From Methanospirillum lacunae (GTDB lineage Archaea; Halobacteriota; Methanomicrobia; Methanomicrobiales; Methanospirillaceae), in assembly GCF_003173355.1 (NCBI RefSeq), contig NZ_QGMY01000006.1, positions 124,001 to 188,000 of the forward strand: 64,000 nucleotides of DNA, read 5' to 3'. The notes beneath the pieces were generated by a model. It had not been told where the DNA came from, did no database searches, and saw nothing but the letters and a program-made list of their open reading frames with translations. This document shows, one piece after another, positions 26,508 through 36,948 of the stretch. The translations under genes and the position numbers were made by a program. How positions within the stretch are numbered: position 1 is the first letter of the stretch; each line of letters begins with the position of its first letter.

Positions 26508-29500
26508 ATGACACAATTCCCTAATCTGATAAAAAGAGTGTCCCACTTCGTCACAAGTCCTCGGTTTTGGATATGGGCAGTGATCCTTTTTACCATTTTT
26601 GTCTGTTTTTCCATCACATGGCTTCATTATCATGAACAGGATGAAATTAAACATATAACCAATGATCTGGATCTTTTGGGAACAGCACGTATCGACCTGA
26701 TCAAAGGGTTTTTACATACTACCCAGGGAGAAGAGACTTCTTCTCCATACGATAAATCACAAGGATATGCCCTCCTTGATCAGTCTATTGACTCATTTGA
26801 AGAGACAATCAACGAAATAGAAAAAAACCACCCGCAATATAAGAATGATGAACTTACACACACAGCCCTATTTCGTGACCAGGTAGAGAATTTTAAAAAT
26901 ATACTCAATTTAATGGTGCGTTCTTCTGTTCATGACGATAACCTCCAGATAAAACTTCGCGTTACTCTGTATAATCTTGAACAGCAGGCAAATCTTCTTG
27001 ATCTGGCATTAAGAGAGTCACTTCAGGAACGCACTAACACCTGGAACGGCATTTTTATCCTTATGTTGGGGTTTATTCTGTTTCTATTATCAGGACTCTG
27101 TTTTGCAGTACTCTATTCCATGAACCTTACAGAAACTGCATTTTCACAATTGAAAGATACTGAACAAAAATATCGGTTACTAGCTGAAAATGCGGGAGAT
27201 GTCATATGGACGATGGATCTATTCACAAAAAGAATGAACTATGTCAGTCCTTCGGTTTTTTCTCTTCTCGGATACACACCAAAAGAGACTCTTGTACTGG
27301 CCCCCGAAGATCTTATGACTCTGGATTCTTTTCATTCCATTGATACTCATTTATCAGATCGGATTAAGGCCATGGAGTCTGGAGACCCCTCATCACGGGT
27401 TGAGATCTTTACTGTTGACCTCAAACGAAAAGACCGTACAATCGTTCCGGTTGAAGTTGTAACAACACTCATACAAAATGAAGATGGAGCAGTTTCTGGC
27501 ATGGTTGGAGTCGTTCGTGACATCAGTGAGAGAAAAATAACTGAGTCTGCACTCCAGGAGAGCGAAGAGCGTCACCGCCGGGTTTTAGATACAATGCTAG
27601 AGGGGTTCCAGATATTAACTCCTGATTTTGGATATTTATACCTCAATGATGAAGCAGTAAAACAAAGTGGGTACTCAAGGGAAGAACTTATGAACAGTAC
27701 CCTTTTAGAAAAGTTTCCGGGAATTGAAAATACACCACTCTTTGCAGCGTTAAAAAATTCATTAGAGAACAAAATTCCCCAGATAATAGAGAATGAATTT
27801 AAATATCCAACAGGTGCTTCTTCCTGGTTTACCCTTCGGATTCAACCAATAAAAGAAGGACTTGCAGTATTATCCGTAAACATTACCGATCAGAAGAAGT
27901 CTGAATTTGAGTTGATTAAAAAAAATACCGAACTTGAAGCGGCACTAGAAGAATTATGTGCATCAGAAGAAGAGATCAAACATAACTATGAGGAACTTTT
28001 GAAAAGTCAGGAAAAATTATTCAAAAGTGAAGAAAAGTTTAGAAATTTAGCTGATTACACGTACGACTGGGAATACCTGATCAATCCAGATCTTGAATTT
28101 GAGTATATTACTCCATCAGTTCATCGTATAAGTGGATATAATCCTGAAGATTTTTACCTAAAAAACATAACTCTTGAAGAAATTATCCACCCCGATGACA
28201 GAGATATGTATAACATCCACATTCAAAACTTTACTAATCCAGAAAAAGTTGAAATTTTTTTCCGTATAATCACAAAAGAAAATGAGGTAAAATGGATATC
28301 ACATCATTGTTACCCTGTATATGACAAAGATGGAATCTTTCTTGGTCGGAGAGCAGTAAACCGGGATATAACCGATAAAAAATTGATTGAGGATGAACTT
28401 ATTCATTCTTATGAAGAACTTGAAAATCGTGTCAGGGAACGAACCCACGAATTAACCAGGAAAAATGAGGAACTGGACAAAATAAAAACCATTCTTGAAG
28501 AAAACCAGGAACGACTTGATAGAGCACAGCATGTTGCTCACTATGGAAGCTGGGACATAATCCTGAATACTAATGAATTCCACTGTTCTCCAGAACTTCT
28601 CCGGATATTTGGATACGATCCAGATACGACAACCCCTGATTATGACAGAATCTTAACTAGGGTACATCCTGATGATCGTGAAAAAAGCCTGGACATGATA
28701 AGGAAAACCATTCATGATAAGTCATCGGGATCAGTAACACATCGAATAATTCTGCCAAATGGTGAAACAAGGACTATTTTCGCACAGATAGAATATTTCA
28801 GTGATATAGTAGGAGATTCAAGCAGAATTGTTGGATCTTCTCAGGATATAACTGATATTAACCAGGCAATGGAAGAGAGACAAAGAATTACCAGAGAAAT
28901 TCATGATCTCTACAATAATGCCCCATGCGGATACCATTCACTCGATGGAACTGGATTGATTATCAGAATGAACGATACTGAACTCTCATGGCTGATGTAT
29001 ACCAGAGAGGAAATCATTAACAGGATGAATATCCAGCAGTTACTCACACCGGAAAGTTTCGAGAGGTTTAAAATATCGTTCCCGATTTTTATCAAGACTG
29101 GTAGTTTAGTAGATTTAGAATTGACATTTGTCAGAAAGGATGGGACCACTTTTCCTGTAAAGGTTAATGCATCTGCAATATACGACGAATCTGGGAATTA
29201 TATTATGTCGCGGACAATCATTAGTGATATTACAGAACAAAAGAAATATGATGAAACAATTTTTAAATCTCTCCGAGAAAAAGAGATACTTCTAAAAGAG
29301 ATACATCACCGTGTTAAAAATAATATGCAGGTGATCTCAAGTCTCCTTTTTATGCAGGCACGAAACCTAAAAGATCCTGCTGTCATTGAATTATTAAATG
29401 AGAGTCAGAACAGAATTCGTTCACTTGCCCTTATTCATGAAAAACTTTACCAGTCAGATAATCTTGATCACATAGATTATGGTTTGTACATCAAGAAAAT

Positions 29501-29876
29501 TATCGATTATCTGTTCCAGTCCTATAATGTAACAAAAGATGATATAACTGTTAATCTCAATATTTCGTCAATTTATTTAGATATTGACAAGGCTGTACCC
29601 TGTAGCCTTATCATAAACGAGATGATATCTAATTCACTAAAACATGCCTTTCCCAAAGGAAAAAAGGGCATCATTACAATCGATATGTCAGCAGATGAAG
29701 ACTCATTTCACCTGGAATATGTTGATAATGGAATAGGCCTTCCAGATGATCAAATCCTGGAAAAAAGTAGTTCACTCGGCTTACAACTCATCAAAGGGTT
29801 GAGTAAACAACTGGGAGGAGAACTGGATATTATCCGTGAAGTGGGAACATGTTTCATATTGGTTTTTCCAAAATAA
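26508..29876 (+). CDS. Membrane histidine kinase with five PAS domains (HisKA_2)
   Basis: 1122 residues. TM1 is about 20-40, an extracytoplasmic helical sensor 41-178, TM2 180-204. Then come PAS domains at about 209-345, 355-465, 505-625, 675-785 and 795-915, with coiled coils between. The kinase core is HisKA_2: LLKEIHHRVKNNMQVISSLL (His near 932), then an ATPase domain with NEMISNSLKHAF (~1036), YVDNGIGLP and SLGLQLIKGL. It follows the solute-binding protein by 3 nt with GGTG overlapping that gene's stop codon, so the two are translationally linked. The solute-binding protein probably docks on the 41-178 segment. The phosphate acceptor is likely the REC-PAS protein at 24608. Confidence 0.92.
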   Translation: MTQFPNLIKRVSHFVTSPRFWIWAVILFTIFVCFSITWLHYHEQDEIKHITNDLDLLGTARIDLIKGFLHTTQGEETSSPYDKSQGYALLDQSIDSFEETINEIEKNHPQYKNDELTHTALFRDQVENFKNILNLMVRSSVHDDNLQIKLRVTLYNLEQQANLLDLALRESLQERTNTWNGIFILMLGFILFLLSGLCFAVLYSMNLTETAFSQLKDTEQKYRLLAENAGDVIWTMDLFTKRMNYVSPSVFSLLGYTPKETLVLAPEDLMTLDSFHSIDTHLSDRIKAMESGDPSSRVEIFTVDLKRKDRTIVPVEVVTTLIQNEDGAVSGMVGVVRDISERKITESALQESEERHRRVLDTMLEGFQILTPDFGYLYLNDEAVKQSGYSREELMNSTLLEKFPGIENTPLFAALKNSLENKIPQIIENEFKYPTGASSWFTLRIQPIKEGLAVLSVNITDQKKSEFELIKKNTELEAALEELCASEEEIKHNYEELLKSQEKLFKSEEKFRNLADYTYDWEYLINPDLEFEYITPSVHRISGYNPEDFYLKNITLEEIIHPDDRDMYNIHIQNFTNPEKVEIFFRIITKENEVKWISHHCYPVYDKDGIFLGRRAVNRDITDKKLIEDELIHSYEELENRVRERTHELTRKNEELDKIKTILEENQERLDRAQHVAHYGSWDIILNTNEFHCSPELLRIFGYDPDTTTPDYDRILTRVHPDDREKSLDMIRKTIHDKSSGSVTHRIILPNGETRTIFAQIEYFSDIVGDSSRIVGSSQDITDINQAMEERQRITREIHDLYNNAPCGYHSLDGTGLIIRMNDTELSWLMYTREEIINRMNIQQLLTPESFERFKISFPIFIKTGSLVDLELTFVRKDGTTFPVKVNASAIYDESGNYIMSRTIISDITEQKKYDETIFKSLREKEILLKEIHHRVKNNMQVISSLLFMQARNLKDPAVIELLNESQNRIRSLALIHEKLYQSDNLDHIDYGLYIKKIIDYLFQSYNVTKDDITVNLNISSIYLDIDKAVPCSLIINEMISNSLKHAFPKGKKGIITIDMSADEDSFHLEYVDNGIGLPDDQILEKSSSLGLQLIKGLSKQLGGELDIIREVGTCFILVFPK

Positions 29877-29932
29877 ACCTGATAAAAATTGGGAATACCA
29901 GATATCAAATAATCAGGCTTTTTCAGATCGCA

Positions 29933-31534
29933 TCAATTCTTGTTATCCTCAAGGTACTTCAATGCATACATAAGTTGAACATCTTCTCCTGCCATGCCCC
30001 GGGTGATGGTATCTTCATTCATCGGAACCCTGACATGTGGAGCGATTCCCCCGATGCCTGTTGAATCACTATCTACCTGAATTTTTTTATTTTCATCAAG
30101 AGAAGCACCATCTGGGTATAATATCTCCAGATCTAAAGGAAGGATTGCAGCGGCGGTTACCATACCAAATGCACCATCTGTCCCATACCAGGAGATTATT
30201 TTTCCCCGGGCGGTCTTGTTCATGACCATGGGAACCCCTTCTCCTGAACTGATAGTGTCAGGGCTTACCATCACGACAACAGGTCCTTCATAGATTCTGG
30301 GTCTTGGTTTTGTACAGGCTGCAGAAATAATCGTATCATTATGAAGACCGGGATCGTAGGTTGTCGCAAACTCATAAAAGACAGGTTCCTTTGCGAACCA
30401 CCCGGCAATACAGGAGGCGAGATTATCGTCTCCACCACCGTTAAACCTTAAATCAAGCACAATACCGGGAGTATTGTTGGACATAGCCGAAACCATGGCG
30501 GATTTAAACGGCTGATAGACATCATACGATTCTTCATATAACGCGATGTAAGTATATCCTCCCGGGAGGGTTCTAACGGTTACAGAATCATTGCTGATCT
30601 GCGGTTTAATATCAAACAAGGTATTTTCTATCCCGTAATCATTGATATTTTTTCCAAGGAAAAATGATGACCGGTTTACCGTGTCGTACCGATCATCATA
30701 TCCAGTAAGATGAATAGTCTCTGACCCTTTTTCTGGTGATATAACCGAGATGGTTACTTGAGAGCCAACCGGACCCCGGGTAAGAAATCTCTGCTGGTGC
30801 AGGAAAATACCCTCTGATGTAGAAGGTTTTTTGGTAGCCCAGATGTACGGGGTCTCATTAATTGCATCGTGAATCTCTTTTCCATTCCATGCTGTAACAA
30901 CATCACCGGGCTTGAGGCCCTTTTTTTCTGCCTCGCTGCCATGTGCCACATAACTTATAATGCATTTCCCGGAGTCCAGGAGATTTACTGTAATACCATA
31001 TCCTCCACCAATATCAGTATATCGTGCCCCAAAGTCACCATTTTCAGAGAGAACATTTATATGGCCGTCAGGGATTGAGAAGAGATACTCCCGAATTGTC
31101 CGGTAATACGATGCACTGTCATTTCGTGCTTCAGCATCTACTATTTTAGGTGAATAGGTGTTATACAACCGGTCCCAGTCTACAGCCTTCCTTGAACTAA
31201 AGGCATACCTCTCTTTAAGCAGATTATGAACAGTGAGAAACGCATCAGTCCAGGATTGATTACTGAGATCAGGAACAGGGGTGACATTGGCAGAAACAGA
31301 TGAAAATGCAGCTGTTAATTGTTCATTGTATGCTGTCTCATTATTGGTTTCAAATGGTTCGCATGTATCGCTCCATACCATCCCGCATTCAGGGCAATCA
31401 GGCATTGTGAAGGCAGAGACTGGAGCAGATATCAAAGAAAAAAAGAAAAAAAGGCATGAACAGAATATAACCGGGAATAAATAATATCCGGACTGGGTCA
31501 TACGTGAACTCTTTTTTTCTCCACACTTAAACAT
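29933..31534 (-). CDS. Secreted S41-family C-terminal processing peptidase with PDZ
   Basis: 533 residues. A signal sequence (FPVIFCSCLFFFFSLISAPVSA) is followed by an N-terminal cap, a PDZ-like region (GYGITVNLLDSGKCIISYV, AEKKGLKPGDVVTAWNGKEI) and the S41 catalytic core: IVLDLRFNGGGDDNLA and VMVSPDTISSGEGVPMVM, where a Ser of the SSGE stretch is the likely nucleophile. A CPECGMVW pair just after the signal peptide could bind metal or form a disulphide. It probably degrades or processes exported proteins. Two starts are possible (31534, or ATG 31501 at MTQSGYYL). It converges with the kinase gene, 56 bp apart. Confidence 0.88.
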   Translation of the reverse strand: MFKCGEKKSSRMTQSGYYLFPVIFCSCLFFFFSLISAPVSAFTMPDCPECGMVWSDTCEPFETNNETAYNEQLTAAFSSVSANVTPVPDLSNQSWTDAFLTVHNLLKERYAFSSRKAVDWDRLYNTYSPKIVDAEARNDSASYYRTIREYLFSIPDGHINVLSENGDFGARYTDIGGGYGITVNLLDSGKCIISYVAHGSEAEKKGLKPGDVVTAWNGKEIHDAINETPYIWATKKPSTSEGIFLHQQRFLTRGPVGSQVTISVISPEKGSETIHLTGYDDRYDTVNRSSFFLGKNINDYGIENTLFDIKPQISNDSVTVRTLPGGYTYIALYEESYDVYQPFKSAMVSAMSNNTPGIVLDLRFNGGGDDNLASCIAGWFAKEPVFYEFATTYDPGLHNDTIISAACTKPRPRIYEGPVVVMVSPDTISSGEGVPMVMNKTARGKIISWYGTDGAFGMVTAAAILPLDLEILYPDGASLDENKKIQVDSDSTGIGGIAPHVRVPMNEDTITRGMAGEDVQLMYALKYLEDNKN

Positions 31535-31834
31535 TCTGAAACGTTTTGTGTAGCAGATACTCCTGGTGGTTTTTTTATTTTTTGTCCTAAAATGATAATT
31601 ATTGAGTCATATCAGAGTTTCTTTGATCGATTGTATCAAACCCAGTATACGCTGAACTCATCATATGACCTTACGTATGTGGCATCATAAACCGGAAGAT
31701 CTATATTCCTCAAAAAACTGTTTTGGATTCTGGAGCTCCACTCATACATCATCATGTCAATTCCACTGCCGCGATAGTAATTCAATCACCCACAAATCCT
31801 ATGTAATAGAATTATAATAACTGAAGATCTGATC
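31535..31834. other. Intergenic region, nothing recognised
   Basis: About 300 bp of non-coding sequence between the S41 gene start and the palindrome at 31835. A T-rich stretch near 31575-31590 and scattered AT-rich sequence are all I see. Confidence 0.5.
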
Positions 31835-31854
31835 TGTTGCAACCGGTTGCAACA
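31835..31854. promoter_or_regulatory. 20-bp perfect palindrome upstream of non-coding element copy A
   Basis: TGTTGCAACCGGTTGCAACA is a perfect palindrome. The same 18-bp core occurs at 36949-36966. In both places it begins ~223-224 nt before the TTTATA box of the paired element, so it belongs to the duplicated unit. It looks like an operator for a dimeric DNA-binding protein. Confidence 0.6.
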
Positions 31855-32058
31855 AACAGAACCAAAGATTTCAGGTGTATATCCACGAAGATCAAAGATC
31901 TCATTTCACCTCCAGCTATCTTATACAATCTGATGCAACACAATCAGGAGGAGTCAATTTAGAAGAATAGCCACCAGAAATGTTGCTCATCTCATAATAA
32001 CACAATTATACCAACTAAATGGATTTCTAACTATTCTCCAGCAGTTTTAGCTAGCATG

Positions 32059-32299
32059 TTTATACCCTGTTTCATACAACGAGAGTATGTCACACAGCGA
32101 CCTGATAAACGGGCACAAAAAACCAGGCCCTTACAGTCACTGTGAACTTAGATGAGTAGCGTTCACATGTCCTCCTACAACCGAAACTTCTCATCATCAA
32201 AATCCGGGTCCTCTCCCTTGAGGAGAACACCGGATGCGTTCAGTGCGATGCAACAGTCCGAATTTCAACCAGCCAAAATCAGGCTGGTTCTCCTCCTAC
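32059..32299 (+). ncRNA. Structured non-coding element, copy A (candidate sRNA or leader)
   Basis: A box A-like TTTATA (32059-32064) lies in a block shared with copy B (TTTATACCCTGTTTCA, GTATGTCACAC). Predicted hairpins: GGGC/GCCC (32111-32130); ATCCGG/CCGGAT with inner TCCTC/GAGGA (32202-32235); AACCAGCC/GGCTGGTT with a 7-nt loop (32267-32289). The motif TCCTCCTAC occurs twice outside the stems (32170-32178 and 32291-32299), 121 nt apart. The motif is complementary to GGAGGA-type SD sequences. The element ends ~30 nt before the small HTH gene at 32329, so it may be its 5' leader or a separate RNA. Transcription from ~32087 is inferred, not seen. Confidence 0.6.
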
Positions 32300-32328
32300 A
32301 TTACACAACAAATACTGAGGTATAATTT

Positions 32329-32580
32329 ATGTTCACACCAGCAACCATCACCACAACCTATAATGACAGACAGATGACCCTGATACATTATCTTGAAAGC
32401 CGTTTAAAAGAGGGAAAAAACTTCTTCAAATCCAAGTACATCGCCAGGGACACCGGTCTTTCATCTAAAGAAGTGGGAACAAATATGGGCCTGCTCGCTG
32501 AAAACTGCCCAATGTTTTCAATCCAGAAGTACAGTTACTCAAACAGTACCACATGGCTGATTACACATCCCCAGGTATAA
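32329..32580 (+). CDS. Small HTH-like protein (DUF7123-like)
   Basis: 83 residues. The central part (KNFFKSKYIARDTGLSSKEV, then GTNMGLLAENCP and STTWLI) matches a small archaeal winged-helix family I know from haloarchaea and methanogens as DUF7123. SKEVGTN would be the recognition helix. GAGGT at 32317-32321, 7 nt before the ATG, supports the start. It lies directly downstream of non-coding element A, which may control it. Role unknown; probably a DNA-binding regulator. Confidence 0.72.
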   Translation: MFTPATITTTYNDRQMTLIHYLESRLKEGKNFFKSKYIARDTGLSSKEVGTNMGLLAENCPMFSIQKYSYSNSTTWLITHPQV

Positions 32581-32600
32581 CCACTTTTTTGCTCGTATCT

Positions 32601-33230
32601 TCACTGACCCAGAGACTCCATTAATTTGAAAAAAAACTCAGGTTTCTTAGTCAGATACAGTTGATACCAGGCCTCAAGTGTCTCTTCCCGCATGACTCCC
32701 AGCTTTTTCATCACCTCATATGCAAAATCAACAGATCCAACCCCACTTGCAGTGATGAGATTGCCATCAGAGACTGCAGGTTGTAATTGATAGTATTTTT
32801 CACCAGAATACCCGGGGCAGAATTGCTTCAGGACTTCGAGATCATTGCTCGTATGGGGCCGGTTATTGAGCAATCCAGCATTTGCAATGGCCATGGTCGC
32901 TCCACAGATAGCACCGACAACCATGCCAGTTTCAAGAATATCCCTGACTTTTCCAAGCACAGGCTCCTGGATCGGCTCAAGCCAGGTCATAGCCCCGGGA
33001 AGGATGAGAAGTCTGTCGGGAGCAGCCTCTATCTCATCTATCGTCATATCAGGCACAAGCCGAAGGCCACCCATGGTCGTGATTGGATCACGTGTCCGGC
33101 CGCATAAACGAAGATGATATTTTTTATCAGGAGACTGTAAAAATCTGCCAGATACAAGTTCAGGAAGAAGGAAGGCAGGTTCCCAGTCTGCCATAGTATC
33201 CTGAATATAGAGATAGAGAAGGTTCGTCAT
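32601..33230 (-). CDS. DJ-1/PfpI family protein
   Basis: 209 residues with the class I glutamine-amidotransferase-like fold of DJ-1/PfpI: LLILPGAMTWLEP and the nucleophile elbow VVGAICGATMAIANAG, where Cys is the expected reactive residue, followed by HTSNDLEVLKQ. The C-terminal TASGVGSVDFAYEVMKKLG is typical of the YdeA/ThiJ-like branch. Members act as glyoxalases, deglycases, chaperones or peptidases; the activity here cannot be decided. It is convergent with the small HTH gene and divergent from the GNAT at 33481. Confidence 0.88.
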   Translation of the reverse strand: MTNLLYLYIQDTMADWEPAFLLPELVSGRFLQSPDKKYHLRLCGRTRDPITTMGGLRLVPDMTIDEIEAAPDRLLILPGAMTWLEPIQEPVLGKVRDILETGMVVGAICGATMAIANAGLLNNRPHTSNDLEVLKQFCPGYSGEKYYQLQPAVSDGNLITASGVGSVDFAYEVMKKLGVMREETLEAWYQLYLTKKPEFFFKLMESLGQ

Positions 33231-33480
33231 TTTTACTTATTAGGCATAATCTGATGAAATAATTATCCCAGTATATGAAAGTCACACAGGGAATATCTAA
33301 TTCGTTGAGAATACCTCATTTCTTGAATAGAATTTAATGTATGGAGACTCTTCATAATCTCCAGTCAGGAACCAAATCCCTTAATTTATATCGGGCCCGT
33401 GATCTTTTCATCATAGAGTATTAACTTAAGTAAAACGATAGAACCTATCAATTAATACACTCTCCATCTCTATCCTGTTT

Positions 33481-33996
33481 GTGACAGTTCAGAAAATATC
33501 TACCATCATCCAATATGTGCCGGTTCAGGTGTCTGATCTGGAGCGGATCAATGAGTTATCCAACATGCCAGAATTAGCCGGCCATTTTGAGACCATTCCA
33601 CCGGTATCGATGGAGACAACAAAGAATCTCTACAGGCAGATCGTAAGTGGTATCGTTTCTCTGTGGGGTATTCACGAGGAAGAACAAATAATTGGTGGAG
33701 CAGGATTCTTCGTTTATCCCCCGGGCACCAGGCTTTCACACACGGCAACTTTTTTCCTTTTTCTTGAACCTGATTCCTGGGGAAAGGGCATCGGTACGAG
33801 GACCATTCAGTTTCTTGAGGATGTTATTAGGAGTCGTGGATATATCAGGATGGATTGCATGGTGGTAATCCATAATAACAGAGCAATACGGCTCTATGAA
33901 CATATGGGATTTAAACGGGAAGGAATAAAACAGAAAGCATACCTCTTTGACGGGGAATTTACAGATCTCCTGCTCATGGCAAAAGTCTTTCCATAA
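33481..33996 (+). CDS. GNAT family N-acetyltransferase (RimJ/RimL-like)
   Basis: 171 residues. Motif A is FLEPDSWGKGIGTRTIQFLE. The C-terminal motif NNRAIRLYEHMGFKREGIKQ is characteristic of RimJ/RimL- and diamine-acetyltransferase-like GNATs. The start is GTG 33481 or a later GTG at 33516; no SD is evident. The substrate is not known. It lies alone, upstream of the TPR gene. Confidence 0.87.
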   Translation: MTVQKISTIIQYVPVQVSDLERINELSNMPELAGHFETIPPVSMETTKNLYRQIVSGIVSLWGIHEEEQIIGGAGFFVYPPGTRLSHTATFFLFLEPDSWGKGIGTRTIQFLEDVIRSRGYIRMDCMVVIHNNRAIRLYEHMGFKREGIKQKAYLFDGEFTDLLLMAKVFP

Positions 33997-34218
33997 CCAT
34001 TGAATAGAACCGGTTTTAGGATACAGGCTAGTTCAGTTATCCTAACAAGACCTCCCCATCAAAGAGAATTTTTTGTATCGCAAAATAATGGGACAGGTTC
34101 CCTGATTTCCTTGAAAAAGAAGGTATTGTTCATAATCGGTTACCTTATCTCAATCCCAAAGATTTGTAGTAAAGAACATGGCGACAGAACTATTTCATTT
34201 GAAACGGCACCTTATCAT

Positions 34219-34701
34219 ATGACTGAACGTCCTCTCCTGATATTGCTCGTACTAATACCAATACTCCTTGTGTCCAGCACCCTGGTATGTGCAGAAACAC
34301 CAACTGATCTCTATAAGCAAGGGCTTGCTTATTCAAATCAGGGCAACTATGAAGAGGCACTCAAAGTGTTCAACCAGGCGATACAGATAAATTCAAACTC
34401 AACGTTGTTGTGGCTGAATAAAGGCAATACGCTATCTTCTCTCGGGAGGTATCAGGAAGCACTCGATGCTTTTGATAATGTGACACGGATTGATTTCTCA
34501 AACAAGGATGTATGGTACCCCAGGGGAGTCGCATATTCTGGCCTTGATAATTATGATATGGCTCTTCATGCGTTCAGCAAGGCAATCCAATATTATCCCA
34601 ATAATGCACAGGCCTACAAGAAGAAAGGGGATTTATTCATGGCTCTTGGAAGATATGATGAGGCGATCCTGGCATACGACGAGGTGAGAAGGATTACTTG
34701 A
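34219..34701 (+). CDS. Secreted or lipid-proximal TPR protein
   Basis: 160 residues from ATG 34219, where a signal peptide begins (MTERPLLILLVLIPILLVSS, predicted cleavage after VCA). The frame is open back to 34000, but the extra 73 residues have no domain character, so I reject the longer start. Four tetratricopeptide repeats fill the mature protein: each has the W/Y-G-A-Y/F-A-P spacing, e.g. GLAYSNQGNYEEALKVFNQA and GDLFMALGRYDEAILAYDEV. TPRs form protein-binding solenoids; the partner is unknown. It is short for a TPR protein and ends directly after repeat four. Confidence 0.8.
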   Translation: MTERPLLILLVLIPILLVSSTLVCAETPTDLYKQGLAYSNQGNYEEALKVFNQAIQINSNSTLLWLNKGNTLSSLGRYQEALDAFDNVTRIDFSNKDVWYPRGVAYSGLDNYDMALHAFSKAIQYYPNNAQAYKKKGDLFMALGRYDEAILAYDEVRRIT

Positions 34702-34867
34702 TACTCTCTTCATGCTCATTTTCTCGTCTTCCGACAAGAGAGAGTCATGCCTAAAAATAGATATCACCCGATATTTTCTTATGGTCATAATTTGAATTAG
34801 GATACAGGGCTCATAGATCCAGATAATGCATATCAGCTTGAACAAATCGTAATGCTCTATCAGGAAA

Positions 34868-36793
34868 ATGACAAAAATTCATTCAATTTTATTTATATCC
34901 TCTGATGAATATTCTTACAAGACAGCCAGGGATGTGTTATCAGAAGATGGATACGAGATACTCTCGTCAGATAATACAGAAGTACTAATGAGACCATCAG
35001 GACTGTCTCCATTTTCCCTGATAATTATCGATATCTCTACGGCTGTAGGTACAATAACTCTATTAAGTCAAGAGATTGTTGACCAGTTGCCATTCTCCAT
35101 CCCACTTCTTTTCATCCTTCCAGATACTGACACCTTTGTCCCAGACAAGTTTTCAGAATATTGTGTAGACTTTCTCAAAAAACCTTTTTCCAAAGATGAA
35201 TTACTGTTAAGAGTCAGGAATAGTATTGCTCTTCACCATCTACAAACGCTCACCAAAAACCAGACCGGGATGATAAATCAGGAGTACAACGGTGATACTC
35301 CGGAATTACACCATACATTAAACCAGGAAATGGACTATTCTGACACCAGGGATTTTTATCTGAAGGTGTTGGATGATTTTCCAAATCCTGTCTGGCGCTC
35401 TAATATTTCAGGAAAATGTGACTTTTTTAACCGGAACTGGTTAGAGTTTACCGGGAGAGCAATGGAAGAGGAACTTGGTGATGGATGGGCAGAAGGTGTC
35501 CATCCGGATGACTTTGAAAGATGCCTTAAAATATATATTGATAATTTTGGTAAACAATTACCATTTGAGATGGAATATCGTCTCCGTTTTCATGATGGCA
35601 CATACCGATGGATACTAGACTGTGGAAATCCGTTCTTTGAACCTGATGGAACTTTTAAAGGATATATTGGATCATGTTACGATATTCAGGACCGGAAAAC
35701 TGCAGAAGAACTATTGAATAATGCAAATATTGAACTTGAAAAGAAGATATTAGAAATTAATACCAGCCGGTTTCAGCTGCAGGAGACTAAAGATTATCTA
35801 GAAAAATTGATAGCATCAGCAAACGCTCCTATCATTGTTTGGAACCCATTCTGCATAATAACCAAGGCTAACGAAGCATTGGGAGATCTAATTGGTTTAT
35901 CACCAGCTGAAATTATCGGCAATAACCTTTCCTCAGTTTTTCCCCAGGAATTCCTGGAAAAAATCAAGATCGAAGAGCCAAACCTACATAATCGTGGTCT
36001 CAAAGAGGTTGTTGAGATACCCATAACTCACCAGTCGGGTGAGATGAGGATTGTTCTCTGGAATTTTGCCCCAGTTTTTAGTCATCCAGATGAATGTGTG
36101 GCGGTTATCGCTCAGGGGCAGGATATTACAGACCATATCCAGACAGAAAAGGCATTAAAACAGTTGAATCGGCAACTCAATCTTATGAGTAGTATTACCA
36201 GGCATGACATCCTCAATCAGGTAAATGTAATAAAATTAGTCCTTGAACTCCTCAAACCTTCTGTTCCACAACAACCATATAAAAAATATCTTGATGCAGT
36301 TGAAACAGCAACCGGAAATATCCACACACAGATAGAATTCACAAAAATATACCAGGAACTTGGATCTCATGATCCACAATGGGAGAACCTCTATATCCTG
36401 ATTTGTTCCCTGCAAGTACCGGAAAAAATTTCTTTTTCATGTTCTATTAAAAAGATCGAGGTGCATGCCGACCATCTCCTCAGGCGTGTCTTTGATAATT
36501 TACTTGATAACTCGATAAGACATGGAGAAAAAGTAACAGAGATACATGTATCCTGCTCAAGAAATCCATCAGGAATCACTATAATTTGGGAAGATAATGG
36601 GATCGGGATTAAACAAGAAGAGAAGATCAAAATATTTGATCTCGGCTATGGCAAGAATACCGGTCTTGGACTCTATCTTATTCGGGAAGTTCTTCAGATA
36701 ACAGGAATTACCATTGCAGAAACCGGAGAGGAGGGAAAGGGAGCAAGATTTGAGATCAATGTTCCAAACCAGGGATGGCGGATGTCAAAATAA
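34868..36793 (+). CDS. REC-PAS-PAS histidine kinase (RHDILN type), soluble
   Basis: 641 residues, no membrane segment. The N-terminal receiver-like domain (about 5-125) has SSDE, the Asp in LIIIDIS and K in FLKKPFSKDE. PAS 1 is about 155-285 (VHPDDFERCL, then YRWILDCGNPFFE), a coiled coil follows, and PAS 2 is about 310-425. The phosphoacceptor helix has ITRHDILNQ (His ~448), typical of Methanomicrobiales kinases. The ATPase domain carries LLDNSIRHG, WEDNGIGI and YGKNTGLGLYLIREVL. A likely cytoplasmic sensor in a phosphorelay with its own input receiver. GGAAA precedes the ATG. It stands alone, and non-coding element B follows. Confidence 0.9.
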   Translation: MTKIHSILFISSDEYSYKTARDVLSEDGYEILSSDNTEVLMRPSGLSPFSLIIIDISTAVGTITLLSQEIVDQLPFSIPLLFILPDTDTFVPDKFSEYCVDFLKKPFSKDELLLRVRNSIALHHLQTLTKNQTGMINQEYNGDTPELHHTLNQEMDYSDTRDFYLKVLDDFPNPVWRSNISGKCDFFNRNWLEFTGRAMEEELGDGWAEGVHPDDFERCLKIYIDNFGKQLPFEMEYRLRFHDGTYRWILDCGNPFFEPDGTFKGYIGSCYDIQDRKTAEELLNNANIELEKKILEINTSRFQLQETKDYLEKLIASANAPIIVWNPFCIITKANEALGDLIGLSPAEIIGNNLSSVFPQEFLEKIKIEEPNLHNRGLKEVVEIPITHQSGEMRIVLWNFAPVFSHPDECVAVIAQGQDITDHIQTEKALKQLNRQLNLMSSITRHDILNQVNVIKLVLELLKPSVPQQPYKKYLDAVETATGNIHTQIEFTKIYQELGSHDPQWENLYILICSLQVPEKISFSCSIKKIEVHADHLLRRVFDNLLDNSIRHGEKVTEIHVSCSRNPSGITIIWEDNGIGIKQEEKIKIFDLGYGKNTGLGLYLIREVLQITGITIAETGEEGKGARFEINVPNQGWRMSK

Positions 36794-36948
36794 CCACGCC
36801 AGACGTGTTATTCAACTGGATATGTACATTTGTCTGTAACCACCCGGCCAATCAATTAGTAAAACTCTCAACTCTTTATGCCGCGATGATGACATCAACC
36901 ACTATTCAAAATTACTAACCCAGATAATAAATATCATAATTCATGGCT

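Noticed and set aside
31665-31802. 45-codon frame in the gap upstream of the 31835 palindrome
   Set aside because: The translation is rich in Ser, His and Thr with no domain character, no SD and no supporting context.
34000-34218. 73-residue N-terminal extension of the TPR protein
   Set aside because: It has no domain or codon signal, and a clear signal peptide starts at ATG 34219.
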